Assembly: GCA_003162595.1 (NCBI GenBank)
Contig: PMNJ01000076.1
Span: 847-14,878 of the forward strand
DNA from: Bacteroidales bacterium
GTDB taxonomy: Bacteria; Bacteroidota; Bacteroidia; Bacteroidales; VadinHA17
Direction: 5' to 3'
DNA: 14,032 nt
Part shown: positions 1 to 8,045 of the stretch, piece after piece
Position numbering within the stretch: position 1 is the first letter of the stretch
How the letters are laid out: each line of letters opens with the position of its first letter
Made by a program: the position numbers and the translations under genes
Notes under the pieces: model-generated
What the model saw: only the letters and a program-made list of their open reading frames with translations
Told to the model about the DNA's origin: nothing
The model's database searches: none

Positions 1-993
1 AAGAATGTCGTGGGGCTCCAGCTAAACGGACCGATGATCAGGAAGTACCCTGTTCTGAAACAGAGTCTTCTCGAAAACCAGAATGTTAAATATGTGACCT
101 CGACAAACACAGCTGTGGGTGAAGGTTCAGGAAAGGTTATTTTCAATGTGGAAACAGATCAGGGAATGTCTCAAAAAGGTGTAAATTTTGCGGTTGTCGA
201 TCATGATTTTATTGAAACTTTAGGGATAAAAATGGTTAAAGGCCGTGAATTTCAGCAGGATATGCCATCTGATACCCTTACGGGAGTAGTGGTTAATGAA
301 GCATTTGCCAAAAGGATGAACTGGACCGAACCTATAGGGAAAAAAGTTGAATTAAAGCCTTTTATTGACGGCAGAGTCATAGGTGTAATGAAAGATTATC
401 ATCAGACCGGAATGTATAACGCAATTGAATCGCTTATGCTGCTTTATCGCCCTCTGAATAACGTTATTTATATTAAACTTAGTGGAAGCGACACAAAACA
501 AACACTTAGTTTTATCGAAAAGAAGTGGAAGGAAATCTTCCCGGACCAGCCATTTGTTTATACTTATCTGTCAGAAAGGTTTAACAGGCAGTTTGAAGCT
601 GATGATAAACGCGGGTTAGTATTCACAATGTTTACAGTACTGGCAATTCTTATAGCCTGTCTTGGGTTATTTGGCTTAGCCTCATATATGGTCGAACAAC
701 GGACAAGGGAAATTGGCATCAGGAAAGTATTCGGAGCAAACGAGAATACAATACTTGGACTGATTTCAAAGGACTTTCTTATTCTCGTTGCTATCGGCAT
801 TGTAATAGCTGTTCCCGTAGCGTATTATTTTATGAACAGATGGCTTGAGAATTATGTCTACCGGACAAAGATAGAGGTACCATTATTATTGACGGCAGCA
901 TTGCTGACAATCCTGATAACCTTCCTTACTATCAGTTACAAATCTTATCAGGCGGCAATTATGAATCCGGCAAGAGCTTTAAAGGCGGAATAA
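1..993 (+). CDS. ABC transporter permease, MacB/FtsX type (5' truncated by window edge)
   Basis: The frame is open from base 1, so this is the C-terminal 330 residues of a longer protein; Bacteroidota permeases of this type are usually near 800 residues. The first ~200 visible residues resemble the periplasmic MacB-like core domain, including an ETLGIKMVKGREF stretch. Three hydrophobic segments follow, at roughly residues 208-230, 255-277 and 292-312. Between the first two is the FtsX-family signature EIGIRKVFGA, and the protein ends in NPARALKAE, a typical C-terminus of this family. These inner-membrane permeases pair with an ATPase and act in export or mechanotransmission of lipoproteins, peptides or antimicrobials; the substrate cannot be read from this fragment. 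No ATPase gene is visible, and any partner would lie to the left. The stop is 44 bases before the next gene on the same strand. Family assignment is secure, the specific role unknown. Confidence 0.9.
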   Translation, partial: KNVVGLQLNGPMIRKYPVLKQSLLENQNVKYVTSTNTAVGEGSGKVIFNVETDQGMSQKGVNFAVVDHDFIETLGIKMVKGREFQQDMPSDTLTGVVVNEAFAKRMNWTEPIGKKVELKPFIDGRVIGVMKDYHQTGMYNAIESLMLLYRPLNNVIYIKLSGSDTKQTLSFIEKKWKEIFPDQPFVYTYLSERFNRQFEADDKRGLVFTMFTVLAILIACLGLFGLASYMVEQRTREIGIRKVFGANENTILGLISKDFLILVAIGIVIAVPVAYYFMNRWLENYVYRTKIEVPLLLTAALLTILITFLTISYKSYQAAIMNPARALKAE

Positions 994-1037
994 AAGGAAC
1001 TCTATAACCAGGTAGCTATTGTTCTAATTGCACTAAC

Positions 1038-3107
1038 ATGAAAAAATACTATTGTTTTGGCCTCCTTATTTCAGTGTTAATTATATCAGGGTGCGGAAAA
1101 AAAGATATAAATACAAACTACAAGAGCAATCCGGAATCATTATTTCATAATGCTTACATAAAATTACCACTAGGAACTGTCAAACCTTCCGGCTGGCTAA
1201 GGTCACAATTAGAGAATCAGGCGGCAGGTCTCACGGGAAATCTTGATGATTTCTGGCCCGACCTGGTCAATTCGTCCTGGCGGGGAGGTAATGGAGAAGC
1301 CTGGGAAAGAGGCCCATATTTCCTCGACGGACTGGTTCCTCTGGCATATCTTCTTAACGATGAGCACCTGATCGCCAAAGTAAAAGGTTGGATTGAACCA
1401 ATACTTGCAAGCAGTAGTGATACAGGCTGGTATGGGCCTACTAAAAACAAGGACCGATGGCCCCTTGCGGTAGCAAATAAGGTATTGATGCAGTATTATG
1501 ATGCAACAGGAGACAAACGTGCTCTCAATGTTCTGACAAAATACTTCAGATACCTGCACGACTCAAAACCCGACTGGCCCGACAAAGACTGGAGGGGAGT
1601 GCGTGCCATGGAAAATGCGGTTACCGGTTATTGGTTGTACAGACAGACTGGAGAGCCATGGATACTTGAAACAACCGCATCGATTCAGAAAAACAGTTCA
1701 GACTGGACAACATATTATGAAAAATTTCCATGGGATTCAGCAGCTGCAGCAGACAAAAAGATACCGCTTGACTGGGGACCGGACGGTTTAACGGCCCATG
1801 CTGTAAATAACGCAATGGCAATAAAATATCCGGGGTTATGGTACCAGCAATCAAAGGATGAACGATTTAAAAAAGCTGTATTTTCCGGAATCGAAAAATA
1901 TGACCTTAACCACGGGCAGCCGGGAGGAAGATTCTCGGGAGATGAACATTTGTCAGGTAAAAGCCCAAGCCAGGGAACTGAGTTATGTTCTATTGTAGAG
2001 TACATGTTTTCGCTGGAAGAACTTTACCAAATTTTTGGAAACAGCAAACTGGCTGACAGACTTGAACTTCTTGCTTATAATTCTCTTCCTGGAACAACAA
2101 CACCTGACTTCTGGGCTCATCAATATGACCAGCAGGCTAACCAGGTACTGGTATCATGTGCAAAAAGAGACTGGACCACTAACGGAGATTATTCCAATAT
2201 TTATGGCCTCATGCCTAACTTTGCATGCTGTCTGGCAAACATGCACCAGGGATGGCCCAAGTTTGTAGAAAGTATGTGGATGGCGACAAATGAAAATGGG
2301 CTGGCACTTGTAACTTACGGACCGTCAATTGTTAAAGCCAGAGTCGGAAATGGTAATGAAGTGACAATTAATGAAGAGACTGACTATCCATTTAACGGAT
2401 CAGTTAAACTTACAATTAATACAGAAAAGACGGTCAGGTTTCCGATTGATCTGAGGATTCCGGGATGGGCCGATTCTGTATCAATAAGATTTAAAAACAA
2501 AAGTATTAAGATCAAAAATCTCACAATTTTTAAGATTAAGGAGAGATGGAAGAACGGAGATCAGATATTCATAGAATTGCCTATGCATTTGCGTGTTGAG
2601 AAACATTACAATAATTCATTAACACTTTTGCGAGGACCACTCTGTTTTTCTTTGCAGATTAATAAGGAATATAAGAGTATCAAAATCAATTACGACAATT
2701 TTGGTTACAAAGGGAGTGTGGATTGGGAGATAAATCCAGGTAGTGTATGGAACTACGGATTGGTTATTGATAAGACAAATATCATGTCTGGAATAAAGGT
2801 GTCTGAATATCCTGTAAGCAAATATCCCTTTGCGGACAGAGGTGACATGATCTGGTCTTCAGACTTGGGAAAATATACCGTTTGGGATCAGGATGCACCT
2901 GTAATAATTAAAGCAAGGGGTATGAAAATCCCGGAGTGGACAATGAAGAATAACTCTGCCGAAGTTCCACCTTTAAGTCCTGTAAAACCTGAAGGAGATA
3001 TTGAAATAATTACCCTGGTTCCTTACGGATGCGCAAGGCTACGGATTACTGAATTTCCGGTTATGGATATTGTTCTGATGGAGGATATCATGAGACCCGG
3101 AAAATGA
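1038..3107 (+). CDS. Putative beta-L-arabinofuranosidase, GH127-type (DUF1680) lipoprotein
   Basis: This 689-residue protein begins with a lipoprotein signal (hydrophobic stretch, lipobox ISGC, lipidated Cys19), so it should sit on a membrane in the envelope. The body matches the GH127-type (alpha/alpha)6 barrel, then beta domains ending in a typical VPYGCARLRITEFPV tail. GH127 enzymes use a Zn-bound cysteine nucleophile. The equivalent residues are visible: Glu303 (GDEHL), Glu315 and Cys317 (GTELC), and the Cys397-Cys398 pair (NFACCLAN). The 80-residue gap between Cys317 and Cys397 is close to the 77 in the characterised Bifidobacterium enzyme HypBA1. The likely reaction is release of L-arabinofuranose from plant or arabinogalactan glycans; related families have other specificities, so the substrate is uncertain. 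No SusC/SusD pair, other glycosidase or sugar regulator is nearby, so it is not in an obvious polysaccharide utilisation locus here. It could be co-transcribed with the permease 44 bases upstream or have its own promoter. Confidence 0.85.
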   Translation: MKKYYCFGLLISVLIISGCGKKDINTNYKSNPESLFHNAYIKLPLGTVKPSGWLRSQLENQAAGLTGNLDDFWPDLVNSSWRGGNGEAWERGPYFLDGLVPLAYLLNDEHLIAKVKGWIEPILASSSDTGWYGPTKNKDRWPLAVANKVLMQYYDATGDKRALNVLTKYFRYLHDSKPDWPDKDWRGVRAMENAVTGYWLYRQTGEPWILETTASIQKNSSDWTTYYEKFPWDSAAAADKKIPLDWGPDGLTAHAVNNAMAIKYPGLWYQQSKDERFKKAVFSGIEKYDLNHGQPGGRFSGDEHLSGKSPSQGTELCSIVEYMFSLEELYQIFGNSKLADRLELLAYNSLPGTTTPDFWAHQYDQQANQVLVSCAKRDWTTNGDYSNIYGLMPNFACCLANMHQGWPKFVESMWMATNENGLALVTYGPSIVKARVGNGNEVTINEETDYPFNGSVKLTINTEKTVRFPIDLRIPGWADSVSIRFKNKSIKIKNLTIFKIKERWKNGDQIFIELPMHLRVEKHYNNSLTLLRGPLCFSLQINKEYKSIKINYDNFGYKGSVDWEINPGSVWNYGLVIDKTNIMSGIKVSEYPVSKYPFADRGDMIWSSDLGKYTVWDQDAPVIIKARGMKIPEWTMKNNSAEVPPLSPVKPEGDIEIITLVPYGCARLRITEFPVMDIVLMEDIMRPGK

Positions 3108-3122
3108 AACATTAAGAACTGA

Positions 3123-3213
3123 TACAGAGGGCCACTGAGAAGACACAGAGAACCACAGAGATTTATAATTTGAACCTCTGTGGCACTCTATGGTTCCTCT
3201 GTGAAACTCTGTG
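3123..3213. repeat. 91-bp inverted repeat of eight helically spaced heptamers (element A)
   Basis: The left arm has four CACAGAG-like heptamers starting at 3123 (TACAGAG), 3133 (CACTGAG), 3144 and 3154. The right arm has four CTCTGTG-like heptamers starting at 3176, 3186 (CTCTATG), 3197 and 3207. Start-to-start steps are 10, 11, 10 on both sides, and every left unit mirrors a right unit about a dyad at base 3168. Paired heptamers match at 6 or 7 of 7 positions, while the 3-4 base spacers mostly do not pair. The element begins 15 bases after the glycosidase stop and ends 31 bases from the stop of the convergent peptidase gene. It could form a bulged cruciform or RNA hairpin and act as a bidirectional terminator, or be a protein-binding array. 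The structure is seen directly; the function is inferred. Confidence 0.85.
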
Positions 3214-3244
3214 TAACTAGAAGATTTATTTAAAAAAATTAAAC

Positions 3245-5041
3245 TTATTCCCCAAGTGGTTCTGTTTTCTTACTTAACCAAAGTATTTCACTATTTGTCA
3301 GATACGGTCTAAGTTTTTCGTAAACTTCTGCATGGTAAGAATTGAGCCAGTCAATTTCTTTCTGATCCAGTAAAGAAATTTCAATCAGAGACTTATCGAT
3401 ATAGCAGAGAGAAACAGTATCAAATTTAAGGAATTGTCCGAATTCAGTCTCTTCGTCTTCAAAACAGAGTATCATATTTTCAATCCTGATTCCATATTCT
3501 CCTTCCCTGTAAATTGCCGGCTCATCAGAAATCAGCATACCAGGTTCGATTACAGTTTTTGAATCTCTTACTCCTCCCTGCCCGATATTCTGAGGGCCTT
3601 CATGGACATTAAGACAGAAACCAACACCATGGCCTGTTCCATGTCCATAATTCAGACCATTTTCCCATAAGGCTTTACGCGCCAACAAATCAATCTGATA
3701 ACCTCTGGTACCTGCCGGAAATTTTGCCAGTGCAAGGTTTATCATCCCCTTAAGTACCAGGGAAAAATCCCGTTTCTGCATGTCTGTCGGCCTTCCTATA
3801 GAAATAGTTCTGGTTATATCTGTTGTCCCGTCAAGGTACTGACCACCAGAATCTATCAGTAGAATTCCACTGGCACCTATTTGAATATCTGATTCTTTTG
3901 TTGCAGAATAATGAGGTAATGCACCATGTTCATTAAATGCAACTATTGTAGAAAAACTTGGTCCCAGGTAGTTTTCGCCTTCAGATCTGAAGCTGTTTAG
4001 TCTTTCACCTAGAGAAAGTTCTGAAAATGGTTCTGAACCGTAATTCTGTTCTAACCAGAAGAAAAACCGGGTAAGAGCAACACCATCTTTAACCATTACT
4101 TTCCTGATGTTTCCAATCTCAACTCTGTTTTTGACCGCTTTTAAACTGGTCGGAATAGTGACATCTTCAATTATTTTCATCCCACGGGGGATAGAATTAA
4201 AAAGACTTGAAGAAGTAGTTGATGGATTAAGAAGAATTGTCGAATCGGGAGACAGTGTTGATAATATACTAGCTGTTTCTTCGTAAGGCAGCAGGACTAT
4301 TTCGAGTTTATCAAATTCTGAAGCCAGTTTCAAAGGGATTCTATTCTCATCTGTAAAAAACAGGACTTGTTCTTCGCCGACAATTGCAAAGGAAATCAGC
4401 AAAGGACTATAATTAATGTCACTTCCCCTGATATTAAGCATCCACATTATATCATCGAGTGAAGTAAGAAGATGATAATCAACTTCTTTCAGCTTCATTT
4501 GATTCCTTACTTCAATTATCTTAACTGTCCGTTCCATTCCACAGAATCTGGCAGAATGATCAAATGCAGGTGAATTTGGCATCAGAGGCCTGTCTGTCCA
4601 TATCCCGGAAATCAGATCACAATCAAAATCGAATAATATATTTTTACCTTCCAATGACTTTACGATCTTCCTCGTCTGTTCAACTGAAAAGATTCTGCCA
4701 TCGAGTGCAATTTTGCATCCTGAATTAATATGCTCAGTTATCCAACCAATGAAGTCTTTCTTTTCTGAAAGAAGAGGTTTCATAAGAACAATTCCTGAGC
4801 CGGAGAGTTGTCCCTCAGCCTGAATAAAATACCTCGGGTCGGTCCATAAGCCTGCAAATGTATCGGTAACGACGACTGTAGCAGCCGATCCGGTGAAACC
4901 TGTCAACCACCGTATTACACGCCAATGATCAGGAATATATTCTCCGAGATGAGGATCGGATGAAGGTATTATATATGTATCGATCCTTTTCTCTTTCATG
5001 ATGCCTCTCAGTAGAGTCAGGTTTTCTATGAAAGAGATCAT
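3245..5041 (-). CDS. Xaa-Pro aminopeptidase (aminopeptidase P, M24B)
   Basis: This 598-residue cytosolic metallopeptidase removes an N-terminal residue that precedes proline. It has the long three-domain architecture of eukaryotic XPNPEP1-like aminopeptidase P: two creatinase-like N-terminal domains (about 1-140 and 150-305), a pita-bread catalytic domain (about 310-525) and a short C-terminal M24 extension (about 535-598). The five dinuclear metal ligands can be placed: Asp397 and Asp408 (DSGGQYLDGTTD), His471 (GHGTGHGVG), Glu507 (SDEPAIY) and Glu521 (RIEN). There is no signal peptide. The start codon overlaps the stop of pntB as ATGA, and a GAGGTG sequence 9 bases upstream supports this start; M15 (GIMKEKRI) is a less likely alternative. 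It appears to be the last gene of the transhydrogenase operon. It probably finishes degradation of imported proline-containing peptides. Family assignment is very secure. Confidence 0.95.
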   Translation of the reverse strand: MISFIENLTLLRGIMKEKRIDTYIIPSSDPHLGEYIPDHWRVIRWLTGFTGSAATVVVTDTFAGLWTDPRYFIQAEGQLSGSGIVLMKPLLSEKKDFIGWITEHINSGCKIALDGRIFSVEQTRKIVKSLEGKNILFDFDCDLISGIWTDRPLMPNSPAFDHSARFCGMERTVKIIEVRNQMKLKEVDYHLLTSLDDIMWMLNIRGSDINYSPLLISFAIVGEEQVLFFTDENRIPLKLASEFDKLEIVLLPYEETASILSTLSPDSTILLNPSTTSSSLFNSIPRGMKIIEDVTIPTSLKAVKNRVEIGNIRKVMVKDGVALTRFFFWLEQNYGSEPFSELSLGERLNSFRSEGENYLGPSFSTIVAFNEHGALPHYSATKESDIQIGASGILLIDSGGQYLDGTTDITRTISIGRPTDMQKRDFSLVLKGMINLALAKFPAGTRGYQIDLLARKALWENGLNYGHGTGHGVGFCLNVHEGPQNIGQGGVRDSKTVIEPGMLISDEPAIYREGEYGIRIENMILCFEDEETEFGQFLKFDTVSLCYIDKSLIEISLLDQKEIDWLNSYHAEVYEKLRPYLTNSEILWLSKKTEPLGE

Positions 5042-6474
5042 AAGCTTTTCACCTCATTAACAAGATTTTGCAGAGTGCTTTTTGCATCGCCAAATAACAT
5101 TCTTGTCTTATCGTTATAGAATAACATATTTTCAATTGCCGCATACCCTTTGCCCATACCCCGTTTCATGACAATTATGTTTTTCGCATCATGTGCTTTA
5201 ATGATAGGCATACCGTAGATAGGGCTTGAAGGATCATCTTCAGCAGCGGGATTCACAACATCGTTAGCACCTATAACCACCAGGACATCGGTATTAGGAA
5301 GATCAGGATTGATTTCATCGCTCTCAATAAGCTGTTCATAAGGCACATCTGCTTCCGCAAGCAATACATTCATATGTCCGGGCATACGGCCGGCCACAGG
5401 ATGGATAGCATATTTAACCTCTACTCCTTTCTCTTCCAGTAGTTTATCTAATTCATGGCAGATATGCTGAGCCTGAGCCACAGCAAGTCCGTAGCCAGGG
5501 ACAATAACCACTTTCTTCGAATAGCTCAGAAGCACGGCAGCATCGGATATTGATATTTCTTTAACTGAACCGGTAGCTTCAACATTCGTTTTTCCACCGC
5601 CTCCAAACACACCTACAATAACATTTAGTAATGAACGGTTCATTGCCCTGCACATTAGAATAGTCAGAATTGTCCCTGCTGATCCGACAAGTATCCCTCC
5701 GGTAAGCATGATCTGATTGTTATACAAAAAACCTCCCATTGCAGCGGCTACACCGGTGAATGAGTTCAAAAGTGAGATAACAACAGGCATGTCGGCACCA
5801 CCGATGGGCATTACAAACAGGACTCCATATATGACTGCAATTGCGAACATTATATATATAAGATAGGTGAGCTCACTGCTTGTCTGCACGTGACGTGTCA
5901 TTATATAAACAATAAATCCGATCAGGACAGCAAGAATTGTCAGATTCACATACTTCATTGCTTTAATACGCATATCACCTATCCTTCCATCAAGCTTTCC
6001 AAAAGCGATCATACTGCCCGCCCAGGATATAGTTCCGATCATCAATCCAAGAAGAATAGCCAGTACATGCCCGTTTGCCATTCCACTTTTGGCTATTAAA
6101 TCGGGACTTACATGTTGAAATTCCATCATCGAGATAAGGGCTGCAGCTGCACCACCCATACCATTAAAAAATGATACAAGCTGAGGCATGGCGGTCATCT
6201 TGACCCGTTTTGCAATAACCCATCCTATAATACTGCCAATTCCTATCGCAATAAGTATGAGGCCGATATTCCCAATCGGTTTACCATCTTTATGATGAAA
6301 GAGTATTGTTGCAATTACAGCCAGGCTCATCCCAATAGCTGCCAGCGTATTACCTCGTCGGGCCGTAAGCGGATGGCTTAACATTTTTAATCCTAAAATG
6401 AAAAGTATTGAGGCAATTATATAAGACATCTCCAATATAGAGGTCCCTGAATTCAAGTGAGATAGTTGGTCCAT
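5038..6474 (-). CDS. pntB: NAD(P) transhydrogenase subunit beta
   Basis: This is the 478-residue beta subunit of the proton-translocating nicotinamide nucleotide transhydrogenase, an inner-membrane enzyme that uses the proton gradient to drive hydride transfer from NADH to NADP+. Residues 1 to about 285 are a series of hydrophobic helices (the C-terminal part of membrane domain II), including the conserved FFNGMGGAAAALIS stretch at 102-115. Residues from about 320 form the NADP(H)-binding domain III: VPGYGLAVAQAQH (325-337), HPVAGRMPGHMN (358-369), GANDVVNPAAEDDPSSPIYG (402-421), and KRGMGKGYAAIEN followed by DKTRMLFGDAK (437-465). Length and motifs are full for the family. It lies 24 bases after pntAB and overlaps the aminopeptidase P start by 4 bases, so all four genes probably share one transcript. 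Confidence 0.97.
   Translation of the reverse strand: MDQLSHLNSGTSILEMSYIIASILFILGLKMLSHPLTARRGNTLAAIGMSLAVIATILFHHKDGKPIGNIGLILIAIGIGSIIGWVIAKRVKMTAMPQLVSFFNGMGGAAAALISMMEFQHVSPDLIAKSGMANGHVLAILLGLMIGTISWAGSMIAFGKLDGRIGDMRIKAMKYVNLTILAVLIGFIVYIMTRHVQTSSELTYLIYIMFAIAVIYGVLFVMPIGGADMPVVISLLNSFTGVAAAMGGFLYNNQIMLTGGILVGSAGTILTILMCRAMNRSLLNVIVGVFGGGGKTNVEATGSVKEISISDAAVLLSYSKKVVIVPGYGLAVAQAQHICHELDKLLEEKGVEVKYAIHPVAGRMPGHMNVLLAEADVPYEQLIESDEINPDLPNTDVLVVIGANDVVNPAAEDDPSSPIYGMPIIKAHDAKNIIVMKRGMGKGYAAIENMLFYNDKTRMLFGDAKSTLQNLVNEVKSL
5050..5055 (-). promoter_or_regulatory. Shine-Dalgarno-like GAGGTG before the aminopeptidase P start
   Basis: Read on the minus strand, GAGGTG lies 8-9 bases before the ATG at 5041 and within the last codons of pntB. 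The other starts examined in this window lack such a motif, as is usual in Bacteroidota. Combined with the ATGA stop/start overlap, it suggests re-initiation or translational coupling. The bases also encode pntB residues, so the match could be fortuitous. Confidence 0.4.
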
Positions 6475-6498
6475 AAGTATCTGTTTTTACTCAGGTTA

Positions 6499-6801
6499 CT
6501 ACTTCTTCTTTTTAAACATTTCCAGCATCCTGTCGGTTACAACAAAACCTCCGACAACGTTGAGGGTGCCGAGTACCACAGCCAGAAACCCCAGTATCAT
6601 GGATCCGTTGGTCTCAGCATGTCCCATTACGATTATAGCACCGATAATTACCACCCCATGAATTGCATTTGCACCTGACATAAGTGGTGTATGGAGAATA
6701 GCAGGAACGTGGCTGATTACTTCAATACCGAGGAATATTGACAGGATCACAATGAAAATTGCCTCTCTGTGCAATAAAAAGAATCCGAGAATATTTCCCA
6801 T
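6499..6801 (-). CDS. pntAB: NAD(P) transhydrogenase subunit alpha, membrane part (alpha2)
   Basis: This 100-residue protein is the small membrane subunit that in E. coli is fused to the C-terminus of PntA. Here it is separate, as in the three-subunit enzyme of Rhodospirillum rubrum. It has three or four hydrophobic helices. The family motif HTPLMSGANAIHGVVIIGA is at residues 37-55, and the ending LGTLNVVGGFVVTDRMLEMF precedes a lysine-rich tail. It forms the N-terminal part of the proton-conducting domain II with PntB. The start is six bases after the pntAA stop, with no Shine-Dalgarno sequence, and spacing, order and strand fit an operon. Confidence 0.95.
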   Translation of the reverse strand: MGNILGFFLLHREAIFIVILSIFLGIEVISHVPAILHTPLMSGANAIHGVVIIGAIIVMGHAETNGSMILGFLAVVLGTLNVVGGFVVTDRMLEMFKKKK

Positions 6802-6807
6802 GATAAT

Positions 6808-7938
6808 TTATTTTAAATTTAGAAGCTGTTTAACACTTTGGCTGACATACTCTTTACCATGTACGGCAGTTGTTCCGTATATGATGTCGTCCTTTAGATT
6901 AAGACTGAGTTTAGCATCCTTATCAACCATTATCTTTAAAAGGTTAATTATATTACACCCGAACATTTTACTTGCATCAGAAGGCATATCAGATGGATAA
7001 TCGGATTTTCCGATAATATGAACTCCATTTATTACTAAGTTTCTGCCATTCTCGGTTAATTCGCAGTTGCCCCCTGTTGAGGCTGCAAGGTCAATAATAA
7101 CAGATCCGGGTTTCATGGAATAAACTGTTTCTTTCAGCAAAAGGACAGGTGCTTTCCTACCGGGTATCTGAGCAGTGGCAATAACAACATCAGATGCAAT
7201 TGCACGTTCCTGAATGAGATCCAGCTGCTTCCTTCTAAACTCTTCCGTTTGTTCCACAGCATATCCCCCGGAAGCAGCATCTTCTTTGGCTCCTTCGACT
7301 TCAATAAATTTTCCTCCCAGACTTTTGACTTCCTCTTTTACTGCTGATCTGACATCGAATACTTCGACTACTGCACCAAGTTTCCTGGCAATGGCAATGG
7401 CCTGCAGTCCTGCAACACCGGCACCTAAGATAAGCACATGTGATGGCTTGATTGTTCCGGCTGCCGACATGAACATAGGGAAGAACCTTGGTAATAATGA
7501 TGCAGCCTCAAGTACTGCTTTGTATCCGGAAACAGTAGCCATCGATGAGAGTATATCCATTGATTGGGCTCTCGTAGTTCTGGGAATCAGGTCAAGAGCC
7601 AGAACAGATAAACCCTGAAGGCGCGCTTTTTCGAGCCAGTTACTGTTCACAACAGGATTAAGAACAGAGCACAATACCTGCCCTTCCTTAAAAGAGGTAA
7701 TATCTTCGTCGACCGGAGGATTAATAGAAAGCAACATTTCAGCTTCAGAAATAACATCCTTGCGTTCAGCCAACCGGGCTCCGGCATTCATGTAAACCGA
7801 GTCTGAAGCAAAAGCCCGTTCACCGGCATTATTCTCTACCAATACATCAATACCCATGTTTTTAAGGACAATAACTTCAGGAGGAAGGATAGCTACCCTG
7901 TTTTCATTTCCCATCTCTTTGAGGATACCTAATATCAT
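6808..7938 (-). CDS. pntAA: NAD(P) transhydrogenase subunit alpha, soluble NAD(H)-binding part (alpha1)
   Basis: This 376-residue protein is domain I of transhydrogenase, the peripheral NAD(H)-binding unit on the cytoplasmic face. The N-terminus (GILKEMGNENRVAILP) is typical of the alanine dehydrogenase/PntA family. The RQDS hydride-transfer loop is intact: Arg120, Gln125, Asp128 and Ser131 within PRTTRAQSMDILSSMA. The Rossmann glycine motif GAGVAGLQA is at 172-180, followed by VEVFDVRSAVKEE. Alanine dehydrogenase is excluded by this loop and by the two transhydrogenase genes directly downstream. It is the first gene of the apparent pntAA-pntAB-pntB-aminopeptidase P operon. A degenerate heptad repeat starts two bases upstream of its start codon. 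Together the subunits supply NADPH at the expense of proton-motive force, or the reverse. Confidence 0.97.
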   Translation of the reverse strand: MILGILKEMGNENRVAILPPEVIVLKNMGIDVLVENNAGERAFASDSVYMNAGARLAERKDVISEAEMLLSINPPVDEDITSFKEGQVLCSVLNPVVNSNWLEKARLQGLSVLALDLIPRTTRAQSMDILSSMATVSGYKAVLEAASLLPRFFPMFMSAAGTIKPSHVLILGAGVAGLQAIAIARKLGAVVEVFDVRSAVKEEVKSLGGKFIEVEGAKEDAASGGYAVEQTEEFRRKQLDLIQERAIASDVVIATAQIPGRKAPVLLLKETVYSMKPGSVIIDLAASTGGNCELTENGRNLVINGVHIIGKSDYPSDMPSDASKMFGCNIINLLKIMVDKDAKLSLNLKDDIIYGTTAVHGKEYVSQSVKQLLNLK

Positions 7939-7940
7939 AA

Positions 7941-7961
7941 GTTTGAAGTTTGGAGTTTTGA
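7941..7961. repeat. Degenerate 7-bp tandem repeat abutting the pntAA start
   Basis: Three consecutive heptads, GTTTGAA, GTTTGGA and GTTTTGA, are followed by a degenerate GTGCCTA and then AAGTTTAAA. In the pntAA reading direction this is a run of (T/C)CAAAC-type units ending two bases before the ATG, so it would form part of the leader. It has no inverted partner in the 107-base gap. It may be a remnant of a dispersed intergenic repeat or a leader element. Confidence 0.6.
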
Positions 7962-8045
7962 GTGCCTAAAGTTTAAAACAGAAATTATTACCAATATAAT
8001 AAACAATAGCTTATCCCCCACCCAAATAATTTTAAAAATGAGGAT

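Noticed and set aside
1209..1559. Minus-strand open frame of 116 codons opposite the glycosidase
   Set aside because: It is a shadow of a well-conserved domain on the other strand; no family resemblance or start context.
3123..3213. CRISPR array made of the CACAGAG repeats
   Set aside because: Units are only 7 bases, spacers 3-4 bases, and the second half is inverted; no cas gene is nearby.
3108..3244. Insertion-sequence remnant or MITE with target duplications
   Set aside because: No transposase fragment and no obvious flanking direct repeat is visible, so mobility is left as an open possibility only.
7214..7618. Plus-strand open frame of 134 codons opposite pntAA
   Set aside because: It overlaps the conserved NAD-binding core of pntAA; the Ser/Ala-rich product is typical of an antisense shadow.
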